A stretch of 64,000 nucleotides of DNA, from assembly GCF_000002075.1 (NCBI RefSeq), contig NW_004797547.1, positions 229,490 to 293,489 of the forward strand. Reading direction: 5' to 3'. Source of the DNA: Aplysia californica. Its lineage: Eukaryota; Mollusca; Gastropoda; Aplysiida; Aplysiidae. Both the position numbers and the translations under genes were made by a program. The notes beneath the pieces are model-generated. The model was given only the letters and a program-made list of their open reading frames with translations. It searched no databases and had not been told where the DNA came from. Below are positions 25,101-37,600 of the stretch, one piece after another; position 1 is the stretch's first letter; the number at the start of each line of letters is the position of its first letter.

Positions 25101-28100
25101 TTTATCGTTTGCCTCTTAGGGGACTTTCAGAGTTTCAGCTTGTTTGTCAAGTAGTCTTATGGTTTTGTTGAAACAATAAAGTGTTTAATGATTACTAAAG
25201 AATGTACCCTGGAGAATAGTCACAGATATTAATGTACAGAAAAGTGAGAAGACATGGAATAACATCAAGAGGCTAGACGTGAATAGGGAAAGGTGGAAAG
25301 TGTTTGTAGCCTGTACCCTGATCCAGGGTGAAAAAGGCAATGATGATAAGGGAATGTATTGTTCAGCCCATCTTTGATCTCTGTCTGCAGGAGGATCAGA
25401 TTCAGTTCACTGTTGTGGAGCCCCCAATTCATGGCACGATTGAACTCTTGACCAATGAGACCTACAGTCCAGCTGTGACATTCAGCATGGCTGATATTTA
25501 TGAGAACCGTGTGAGCTACCAACATGATGGGAGTGAGACTGTCTCTGATAGTTTTTCTTTCATTGTGAGTGATGGGACCAACAAGGTCTTTGCCATGCAG
25601 CAGGATCAGCCAGCATATAGACCAGTGTCAACACCACAGGTGAGACTGATCTTGTTTGGTACTCGGCAGTTATTTGTGTTTAAAAATATTGAACGTACAT
25701 ACTAGAACAGTGCTATTAGTAAGACTACAACAGTGCTAGTAGTAAGAGTCCTTTGCTGTGCTGGGGTCTTTAAAAAAAATTGATTGCATGTTTTAGATCA
25801 TTGTAATATGGTGCTCCCTTTCTCCCAGGAGGTTACATTTTCATTCAGCTTCATTAAGTGGACTATCCACCATATATGCAGATTTTCTCCTCTGAAATTT
25901 GTTATCCTAGCACAATTTTTTGGAGGGTTGACAATAATATTGAAAAATAATGTATGGTTGGTCGAGCCAAAAAAATGGACCAACTGAAACTGACATTTAT
26001 GTTGGATAAATGCATAATAAAAAATATAGGAGCCTTCTTTCTTTATAAAAGTCTGTTTAGGCAGAGAGATACAGTGCTGTCTGTGGTGACTAGACCCACA
26101 TGAAAACTTTTGTGCGTCATTGACTTCATAGTTTTGAGAAAAAATTTTAACACTTTGCAGTCACCTGGCACAATGTTGTGACGGTGAAAATTATCCGTTC
26201 CGGTCACCTAATGAGAGAAGTCCGTTGCAGACACTCTACTGGCTGCTTAACAAGATAGTGTATTTTGTACTGCTGGCTGTGTGACTTCAAAGTGTTAAAG
26301 TCCTCCCACTCCATGCAGCACCTTTCACTTAGTTGTACTGAATGTTAGCTTTATTTGCTTCAACTTCCTTTTCTTTTGTTGTGCCCAAACTTTCTTGTAA
26401 AATGCCTTTTGACTGAATACATTTTGGGACAGAAAGTCAGAAAATTAATTCTGCTAGGCAGAAAAGCTCATAAAAAGGGCGGGTTTGATTTAAAAAAAAA
26501 TTTTTTTGGCCATATTCTGTATTGGGGGTGGGGATTGGAGAGAGGAGGAGCTGCATCTTAGATGTTACAGCAAACAGTTGTCAAATGTTGTCCAGGCTGT
26601 TCTCTTTTCCCCACCTCATTGGTATAAGCCAATGTGAAATAGCTGTTGAGTTCAATGTGTTAATGTCAGTTCCAGGCTCCTGTGGAAGACACTTTTTGGG
26701 GGGTTCCTAGGAATTTTTACAAACTGATACTGAATGGTATCCTGTTTATATGCATATTTTGAATAGAGCTTTCCTTATTATGTTGTTTATGTGTAAGTGG
26801 TGACAGCTCTAAACTGTTCCTACTTTTTCAGTGCTACTATATATATATTGTACTTGTGGCAGGTGTTGTGCTTAGGTGTTATGAATAGCTTGACCTGAGT
26901 CAACTCAACTCATTGTAACTCATGCAGTCCTTAATTATCTTTTGCTTGACTACCATGTCTTTTGTTGTTCACAGGAGTTTGCTATCACTATCCTCCCGAT
27001 GGATGATGGAATGCCAATTATTCAGTCTAATTTGGGACTTCAATATTTAGAATTCAAAGGTTCTGATGTAAGTTCGTTTTTTTGCTAGCATTCTGTTGGT
27101 ATACCCTGTAAATTGTATTTTCTGACAGCCTAGCTTCATTTAGGCTCTTGACCAACTTCTTCCTTTTTCTTTTGATATCTGTTTATCTTTTATTTCTACT
27201 TTGTAGCACAAAAGAAACAACACATGTCAGTAACTCCTCAACAAAAGTAAAGATTTCTTTGGAGAGAATGTTGAAGTGAAGGAAAATGAACATCTTCCTA
27301 AAGAAAAGACAAACTTGCATTTATATTTTAATGTTAATTAATTTTTTTTCATTGGTGGGAAGTGACTCATGATCTTTTCACCAATGAATGTCTCAGCATT
27401 CATTTCCATACTTGTGAAAGGTCAACTCTGTGGTCATGCTTTTGAAGAAAAATATTGCACAGTGACACTCTCTTTATATAAATGAACTCTCAGTTTTGCT
27501 TTGAGACATTTCAAAACATGTAGTTCACCTTAATCTTTTGTATCATTTTCTTAAGATTGGGAATATCATACGTTCACAAGATCTGTCATCTGCTGATGAG
27601 GATACCTCTGCCTCCGAGATTGTCTATGCAATAAAAGAAGCTCCAAAGTTTGGTGTAATTGAACACATTGAAAAACCAGGTCTGCCTATTGCATCATTCA
27701 CCCAGGGTAAGTGAAACCATTTTGTTCTATTCTCTTGAGCTTCTCTTTGCTTATTTCATAACTGGTTAAGTAAGAAGTACTCTAATGGATTCAAAATAGG
27801 TACCAGTAGTTTAGAAGGTGGAGGGCTTTTCTAATAACAACCTATTAGCCTGAGAGGAGGTTGTCCTTAAAAAATGAAAAATACCAGAACACCATTTGGA
27901 TACAAGCCTCAGACTTTTGATTTTTGGTCTAATTCTTGAGCATCTCCACAAAAGGACTACATTTAATTCTTTTAAAAAAATGGTATTTTAGAGATATTAT
28001 TTATTCCATTAAGTTTTCCTGAGATATAAGAGAATACTATCGCTGTCTTGTAAGACATCATCACTTGTGGATTCTAAATTTAAGGTTGTTTATCAAATAT

Positions 28101-31100
28101 AGGGAGGGCTATGAAGGCAAGATACTGTTATAAAAAGAATGCATAGATTTCTCTAAGTGGTTGATTGACAAAATGGAAATCTTGCTGTATTGACCTGACC
28201 TCGGAAATATTTCTACTTTGCTGTCACCATTTTCCCTTTTCTCTGGGGAGATGTAAACTATTGCTGACCATAATCAGCTGCTTTAGACTTTCTCTCAGGA
28301 TGAAAGAGACTTATATGTATCCTCTTACAATGTGCCAAAGCCCATTAATCTATTTCTCTTTGTGTTCAGAGGACATCAACCAAGGTGTTATCCGCTACAA
28401 GTTGGTCAAGGAGAGCAAGGACTTACAGGACAGCTTCGGCTTTGATGTGATGGATGGAAAGCCCAACATTGTCCCTGACAACCGTTTCCACATCACTTGG
28501 TCAGAGATTAGCTTTGGCAATCCTACCTTCAATGTTTCAGAAACCCAAGGCATTGTCCAGATCCCTGTACTCAGAAGAGGGAATCTCAAGCAGGTAAGGA
28601 AACATTTGGTCAGATGTTAACTAAAATGGATTGGAGTTGCAGTTTTTTTCCTCTGGACTTCCAGATTTTTTAAACTGCAAAGCAAAAAAATCCTAAAAGC
28701 ATACAGAACGTGTTGTGTTATGTAAATTTATATAAGCAGTGTTTCACTGGAGATATGCTTAGGATTTTTTGATAAGTAGTATTGATGATTTAAATAGCAC
28801 AAATTGAAAAGCCAAACTTGAAATAAAATGAAGAAATATATTTACTATCTAGGTGCATATGGGTAAAGTTTTCAGAAAAAGTGTTCATAAACATACTCCA
28901 ATATCAATTCTTATTATTTATTACTGTTACTGAATTGAAAGCATTTGGATGACTAATGTTGGTTTTGCATTCTGTAATTGTTTCCTTCTTGTGCTCTTTT
29001 TTGTTGTTACTTATATCATTGTATGATTTATGATGAATTTAGCCACACTTCCTCTTACCATTATCTGTTCCAGATTACATGGAGCTATTGTTTCTCAAAC
29101 TGTTAAGTTCGACTTGATATGATGGATTTAGCAAGACTTCCTCTGTTGTTTGACAATATTGGCAATTCACATTCCTCTCAGTATGCCATACATTATTTTG
29201 ATTTTACAAAAATATTATTCATTTTTTCAAAAGTAGACTAACATGTGGTGTGTATTCAATGTCTCCTTGCTGTCCAGTACTCAATTGTGAAGTGTAGAAC
29301 GATACCAGGATCAGCTGTCTCCAAGCCTGATGCTGTGCGACCTGGTCTTCAAGATTTTGTTCCAGCGTCCGGACAGGTTAGACTTTTGTCTCCATTTTAA
29401 ACACTCAGTTTGCTCATGTAATTTTTTTAACTTCTTTTTTGTTTTTTTGTTTTTATTGGTAAGTGTTTTACAGCACTTGCAACTGCATATATGAGCGTGC
29501 GGGACACACTAAACATTTTCAGTTGGTAGGAAGTTTTAAATTTTGCCTGAGTGGCGGCCGAAGCCTACTCTTATCCATTTTGAACCACCAAAAAAAAAAA
29601 GTTAGGTATCTTTAACGTGCCCAACTTGCACACGGGACCTCCAAGATTTTTTGCCCTTGTCCGAGAAAGCTAGATGTAGATCTTTCCTACCTGAAGATCA
29701 GGGGTGTCCCTTTTGGACTTCAAAGTAGTGAGTGCTGAGCACTAAATGAAAAGGGAAGTGTGGTTTTTTTAAAAATTTAGTTAGGGGTCCTCAATGCTTC
29801 TCTTTGTTGCAGCATTTAAAATTATTTTTAAAAAAATAGATTTTTAATTCACATTATCTTGACATTGATGCTTATTTGCTCACGATTTTACTTTTTATTC
29901 AACTGAATATGAAAGTGAAGGGAGAGGTGATGATGATGATGAAAGGTGATTAAATAAAAATGTGGCAATAATTTTAAGTAGAGGATGGAAGAAGAGAAAC
30001 AAATGGCAAGTTCGGGTGTGGGAGAGGTGGGGTAAGCTGTACAATTCCTATTCACGATGGGAGAAGCCATGGTGTAAGGCGAGGGGGGGGGGGGGGGGGC
30101 ATGGACTGGTTACAAAAAGATCGAAAGGGTGTTGCAAGTTATAACTTGTTCAAAAAATCTCCTCTTTCATCTTCATGCTATAGGTTCAGTTTGATGAGTG
30201 GCAAGAAAGCAAACCGTGCTCCATCTTCATCAATGACGACACGCTGTATGAGGGTCCAGAAACCTTTTACGTAGAGCTGTTTTCACCAACCTTTACTGTG
30301 CTGGGAAAAGTGAAGAAAGTGGCTGTTTCTATTTATGATTCTGAAGATGGTTAGTGAAGTGATATTAGCTGTCCTTTTAAAGTATTTTTACAACAAATGA
30401 AAATGTATTTCAAATTTGTTAACTTTTAACTTTTGGAATTATTTTTTTCTAACTTCTTGAATTGGTAATCATTTGTTAAAGTTTATTAATTTTTGAGTAT
30501 CAACTTCGAATCACAGGCTGGGCAGTCTTGAACTCAGATTGTTTTGTCGAGATCTCAAGGCTCTCAACCCATTTGGCTCAGTCCCATGAGAGACTGACAT
30601 TAGATTCGAAAGTCCTAAATCTTAAATAACCTAAAGGGTTGATAAGGGTGTTGAACCATACACTTCACTTTTACATTTTTTTTAGTATCAAATTGTTTTA
30701 TTGGTCTGCCTGTTATTGCAACAAGCAAGTAATTATAAGACATTTTATGTTTGATTTTCGTAAGATGCATTGTATTGCCAAAGATTTTGATCTTATACCA
30801 TTTTTACTTTAAATTTCAGAACCACTTTTACAGTTTCAGTCAGGAGTTTTACAAGTAAATGAAACAGACAAGTATGCAATGGCTACAATTGTGAGATCAG
30901 GTAATGTGCTATGATAGTACTTTATTGTCTTGTGCAGTAGTTTGGACTATCAAAATATTATAGGTGGCAATTGAACATGTGTAAAACAACTTAAGGTATA
31001 GTGAATACAGCTCTAAGATAATAGTCAATAGATGTTACTCTGGCTTTTTATAGCCGTAAGATCAAAGCACACAAATCACTAAAAGCTTTAGTATCATTAA

Positions 31101-31597
31101 TTTTTTTACATCCTCTGTTCTTCCTTATTGTTTGACTCAATCTTTCCAATAAATATAGATGGGCTGGTGCACACAGTAATTGTCTGAATCTTCTTTAATG
31201 TGCTTTTTAATCAACCCAAAAACATTCTCTTCTCTCCAGACAGTACTTCTGATCTGTGCTCTAATGAGTATGACTAACCTGTTCCTTAACTGATTTATTC
31301 ATTCTTTCACTGATTCATTCATTCATTCATTTATCTATTTATTTATTACAAAAACTTTAGGAGACTTGAGTGAGACAGTGTCTGTCATCTGCTTCACACG
31401 TTCTTTGACTGCCACTGGGAGCAGCTTGACCGGTCTAGAGTCTGGCTCCGACTACGTGTCTAGAGGTCAGACAAATGCCTACCGGGTTGTTTTCCCACCC
31501 GGAGTTACCCAAGCTACTTGTGATGTTAAGGTTGGTATGATTTTTCTGAGTGTTATGAGCAATCACAACAAGCACAATGTATTTCACTTGATTATAT

Positions 31598-31670
<73 letters not shown>

Positions 31671-34600
31671 CAACATTTTCAAAAATACAAAAAAACTGTT
31701 GTAAGAAAACCATGGCTGCTCTTTTTCTATTTATGAAAGTAACAAAAACAAACTTTTCTCAAACCGTGATTCAAGTTCGTTTCCTGTCTTGCACAAACAG
31801 GTAAATGCACTTGGGAACATTGCGTGGTGGTAGCTATTTATTTCTTTTTACTTGGTTGTTTTCCATATTATGGAGAGAAGAAAGATCACAAAATCAACAT
31901 TGTTACTTAAATCTGTATCCCAAATACAAATAAATACTGACTAGTGCAGTGCTGTTTCTACTTTGTGAGAAGGGAACAAAGAATGAAACTGTTTTGGCTT
32001 CATGACTTTTCAACTCCTCTCATTTCAGTTGATTGATGACAGTCAGTTTGAGAGTATGGAGCAGTTTGAGCTAGAGCTCTCTGACCCGTCAATGCCTGCA
32101 GCTGTCGGCCCCATGGAGAAGACCCTCGTGATCATTGCTGGTCCAAATGATGGTAGGGGCAATTCTGCCGTCGTAAGGGAAAACGACGAATGATCAAATT
32201 TTTTAATTTTTTAATTTTTATATATTTCATAGAGTATTTAATTCTGCATCTGGTGGTGTAAAAAATGTTGTTATATCCTAGTCCGTTGTTGCGTAATTGA
32301 GAGTTTTTCGTTTTCCCGTACACTGGCGAGCTCTGAGCCAGAGCTCAGTGTAAGAGAGAACAACGAATGGTTGATTGGTCAAGGATCACTGCTCGTTCAG
32401 CGTTTTCCCCTGGTCTCTGCCGTTGGGCAAATTCGGCATGTGCGACAAATGACAATTGGTCACTGTTGCATCAGTACAAACATACTTGTTTTTTTTTGCA
32501 AACAAATACACCACCACCCCCTCCCCCAGAGTAGAATCGACCAGGGTTATAAGAATGTATCACTTCATGTGTCTTTCTGTCTGTCTTCACATATTAGGCC
32601 TATGCTGATGGTGTGAATTGACAAGAGCAGGCGGGAGAGAGGGGAAAACGGATAGGAACAGATGGAAAGGGGTGGGGATGGGATGGTCAAAAAAGTATTT
32701 AGGGAGAAATTTATTAGGACTGCATATTAGTGTCCGCCAGATGTTCACAGACTAACGTCATGTTAGTTTGCTGTCCAGTCATTCGACATCCCAAATCCCA
32801 ACGATGGTTATAGTGCCGCAATTTGTCTAGCACGTGTCACTGGTCGACATCATTATAGAATTACCAAGCAATTAATAACACTGCGTTATGAGAGTAAATT
32901 TCTTTGTCCAACTTAAAAAGTGGACGTATTGGGGCGACACTTAGTCTTGCTTTACGATTTTTTATGACTTGATGGACATTACGATCGAGTATTATAATGT
33001 CTTGCAGATTCAAACTGTCCTTGTTGATCTCTACTTTGTGGTATGTTTTTCGATCCAATCAACTGAACCCTTTATTAAATACAAAGCGTCGCATTACCTC
33101 TCCCGAAAGCGTTTGTAAGACAGTCTTGTCAGATTGTTACATTTCTTAAGTGTAAGTTTGACTTTGCAATGATCTGATTGTATTATTGACATTGTAACGT
33201 TGTTGATCCCTTTGGTCGTGCAGGGAAAATTTTGCAATTAGCGAAAATAAAAGTTCAACTCGCTTCTGAAGAGAATACAATAAAGAGATATCTGGGAGAC
33301 CAAACTTTGGTTCCGGATGAGACAGTTTTAAATCAAGCTGTTGAAAATATGTGCACATCTGATTTGTACACTGACTGTGTAGTATTTAACCAAGCGAGGA
33401 AGGGAAACAAAGGACGTTTACCGAGTTACAGTTGGGATACAACAAACACCTAACTTTATACGTATAATAGCTAGTTTGTATACGTCTTTTATTTATTTGT
33501 AGTAACCAATACACAGTCATTACTGTCAATAATGTGTCACAACTGACCATCGCCTACACCCATAAACGTTCACGAGTGTAAAGGAGAACGATGAACCGTA
33601 CCATTCGTTGTTTTTGCTTACATCGCAAGGCTCACCTGCGGGTGCGCAGTGTAAGGGAGAACGACGAATGTTGAACAACTTTGCTACTTTTTAAGCTAAA
33701 CCAATTTAACTTTAGAAACTGCTTTATGAACACCTCAATCAGATATCTGGTGAATTACAGCTTAAAAGAGTGAAAAATAGAAGAGTTATAAAGTGAAAAC
33801 AGTTTTTGCCTCTCCTGAAAAATTTGCCTCGCTACCTGCGCCGGACCATTCGTCGTTTTCCCTTACGACGGCAGAATTAGTCCTTTGAATTCTTTTGCAA
33901 GCTAACACTGAATTTTATCATTTGTTTATTTTCTATTGACTCTTAGGACTCTAGTTTCTTCATAAAGATGAACATTATTTTGCTGTGAGGGAAACACTGT
34001 TAAAGTTGAAATGCTTGCTTTTGAGGGGCTCTTTGACTGTGACTTTCATTAAGTCGTAATCAATATGGATTTTTACGAAATAGAAGAAAATTTCTCAGCA
34101 AAGATTATAATTTTTTAAGCTCAGTTGCCAGGTGAAAATCAGTGTCTGGTTTATTTAGCTACTATTTGCCTTGCCACCACCCAATTGTCTTTTAATGAAG
34201 AGCAGTAGCATATCATGAAATCAGGCTATAATATTTCGTTTTAGAGAGAGCTGAGAGACTGATGAGAATAGTTTACTGTGTTCAGCACAAAGTTAAATAT
34301 TTGTTAACTTGTCATTTTCTTGTGTGTTTCAGTTTCATTGATCTATTTGTCGGAGGATATGTTTACATTTCCGGAGGACAGTGGGACCATTGGGATTGAA
34401 GTTCTCCGGGAAGGCTCAGACTTATCACATACGTCTGTGGTGTGGTGCGCCACTCGGTTGTCAGACTTGCCTTCTGCAACACCAGGGGAAGATTATGTTC
34501 CCAGCTCCGCACAAATTACTTTTGGTCCAGAACAAAACTCCCAGGTACCTTTTGGTGTATGATACTCTGTTCAGAAATCATACCTCTTTATTCATCACTT

Positions 34601-37600
34601 CTCTGAATATCTGTATGCGCAAATAGACTTTTAACGAGGAGTCTTTTTTTGTCTCTTCATTTAATGTATAGAAAAGTTTTTAGTTGGTAGAGCTTATTTA
34701 AAAAGACTTATGTTTAGTCAAGAATTTTCACCATCCAGAATTTTTTTTGGGGAAAAACTGTATTTTCTTGTTTTGTGTCACCTATTCTACTCTTTTGGTA
34801 TCTGCCAAGCTGCACCAGAATCACCTGCTTTGCTTACGAATACCCTTCTTCCTGTTAAATCAAGCCACTTTGATGATGAATAATTGTCACTGTACTGTCT
34901 ATTGAGTCTTCAGCAAGACTATCGACATGTCATTTGCCAGTAGAATTAAGGATAGGTTGTTTGATTATGTCTGTCTGGGCAGGACTAACTGATGATATGG
35001 GAGGATCTCTGTGTGAGGGCTAAAAATTTAACTTTTACTTGTTAAATTGTTAACATTATCACTGTCTATTTTCCTATTTCCTTTCTTGGATCCCTTATCA
35101 TGATTTCGTCAATGTGATTGCTTCAAGGTCTTGATCACTGTCTGCTTTTTTTTAACCATTTCAGATGTGTCATTTAATTCTTCTGGATGATGATTTTGAC
35201 CCTAAACTTGAAGGCAATGAAACTTTTGTGGTGTTCCTTAGCTCAGCTGTGGGCAGTGTTTTAGACCAACCTTTCTCTGCAACGGTCACAATCTACGATG
35301 ATGGACTGGACAGTAAGTCTAGACCTTCTGGTTTTACGGCTGACTGAAAAGAACTATAACCAAAGGGATTGTGGCCCCTTGCAAAACCTTTCTATAGACA
35401 GTAAAAATTGTCTAAAATGGCCACCCATTGTTGAAGAGAAATGTGGCTGTCTTAGACATGTGGACATCTTACACAATGTCATTATTACAATGTAAAAAAA
35501 TACACAGGGGAGGAAATGGGAAGTGGCCACTAGTACAGGGGATTGTCTTATCCAGATGGCTGTTAGAGTTGCTACTGTATTTCTCAATAAATATATATAT
35601 TTCTAAGAAATCATGAAAAAGTTACATGAATCATATAGTATCGCCACAAATCAAACCATGCTGGAAGAATCTGCCTCCATTCTTCTTGATGTCTGTATTG
35701 GTATGATTTTTTAATGCTAATTTCTTTATGTGAAGCTCATACCTATCCTTAGATGAAGAATTCCATGATCTGGTGCAAGTTAGTTAATTTCGGTACATTA
35801 TCTCAAATCATTATTCGAATTAGAATAATTTTACACTGAACACTGAATTACTTTTTGGTTTTATGCTCACACACATGAATACCAGTTATCATGGAGTTTT
35901 GTTGAGGTCTATATTTTTATCCTATGCTTTAAATGATGATATTTTTTTCTGCTCTCTTTTCTCAAACAACAGTTCCACAAATGACTTTCTCCCAAGACAG
36001 TTACATCATTGATGAAAAAAACAAGACTTTGAACGCTACTATAAATCGACTCGGAGACGTCAACATGGAGTCCTCCATAATTTGTTTCACTCGCCAACAG
36101 ACAGCCCAAGTTATGATGGATTTTGACGAAAGAATCTTCACTAATGCTTCTCTTGTAACATTCAGGCCTGGAGAAAGGGTAAGTGCACCCATACTATCTA
36201 ACTTTGTTTATTATATTAATCAACTTCAGGCATGTTCTAATCTTTTTTGTATGTTAGCTCTTTTTTAAATTGAGAAAAGGGCAAAGTATGCAGTAAGGTA
36301 TAGATAGCCATTAGATAAAGACAACCAAATTATTATATTTTGTCCCTGAAGAAAACTGACATAAAAAAAGAAAAAATGGACACAAGATGGGAAGTAAGAG
36401 GCATAAAAAGAAGTGCAGACAATTGTACTAAAATTTCTAAAAGTACAAGATTATCATTTCTGATTATTTTGGATAGCTTACTAACATTGTTTGATGAAAT
36501 TATTGGTAGGTTATAATTGGACTCTCTGTAACACAGGGGCAATGCGTTCTCCTGCCATAGCTTACACATTTTGAAGACTCTTATCAGGCTCATGATTTGC
36601 AACAGTTTGCTTTGATAACTAATGATAGATGCCAAATGGCTATGTTTGAATGAATTAATTCTTTGTTTAGATGTCTAAACATGGTATATTATACTGTTCA
36701 ATGTGTACTCGTATTGTTTAAACACTAAAGCAAATAAATGAAATGAAACAACTCTCATATTTCCCATTAATACTGAAGTGAAGGGACAGAGTTGATTTTG
36801 TTTTGTGTCTTTAATAAATTAACTTTTTCCTCAGTTGGTATCTTCTAGACTAATGCCGTTAAAAAAAATAGATCTTACCATATTTGAAAGTATGTGCGTT
36901 TGTATGAAATACCTTTTTGTTCTCTTTGTCTTCAAAATAATACAGAGCAAGTCATGCATTGTGAATATTGTGGATGATGAGGACTTCGAGCCTGATGAAG
37001 TTTTTCTGCTGAAACTGGGTCTGCCTGAAGGGTCCCAGAAGGATCAGGTCATGCTGGGAGCTATAGATACAGCTACTGTGACCATCACCAATCATGATGA
37101 CGGTAACTGTTTCTGTTGTTTGTGAATATTTGAATACTGTTATTGTAATTCTAACCATTAGGCAATATAAAATAATTGAAATAGCCTAAATTATATTGCC
37201 TCTAAAGGAGTTTGAGTTTAAAGGGTTAGCTAAAAGTACAAGATTATCCTTAAACACTGAATAAAACACCTTCCTACATACCTACCTACATACCTACCTA
37301 CCTACCTACCTACGGGTCAATAGTGAGAGATAAATTTGTGAAGGAGATGAAACTATGTAGACTGTATTATAAGCTCAGTTTCAACTTACTCACTTACACT
37401 GCAATTCTTTTTCTTTTCATTGATTTATTACACACCATCATTATCACTCGTCTTCATCACCATTATTGCCATTGTCTTTGTGCTGGATATTGAGAGAATT
37501 CTCTTTGTATGGACTACTCTTCTTGTACTTCTTTCTCAGGATTATCATAATCTTCCAATATTATGTGGCCTTTTTTTTAAGGAGGGGGGGGGGGGAGAAT

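Noticed and set aside
31366-31804. Frames with Tyr-Ile repeats on both strands
   Set aside because: They are translations of an AT microsatellite; the real coding part ends at the donor after 31530.
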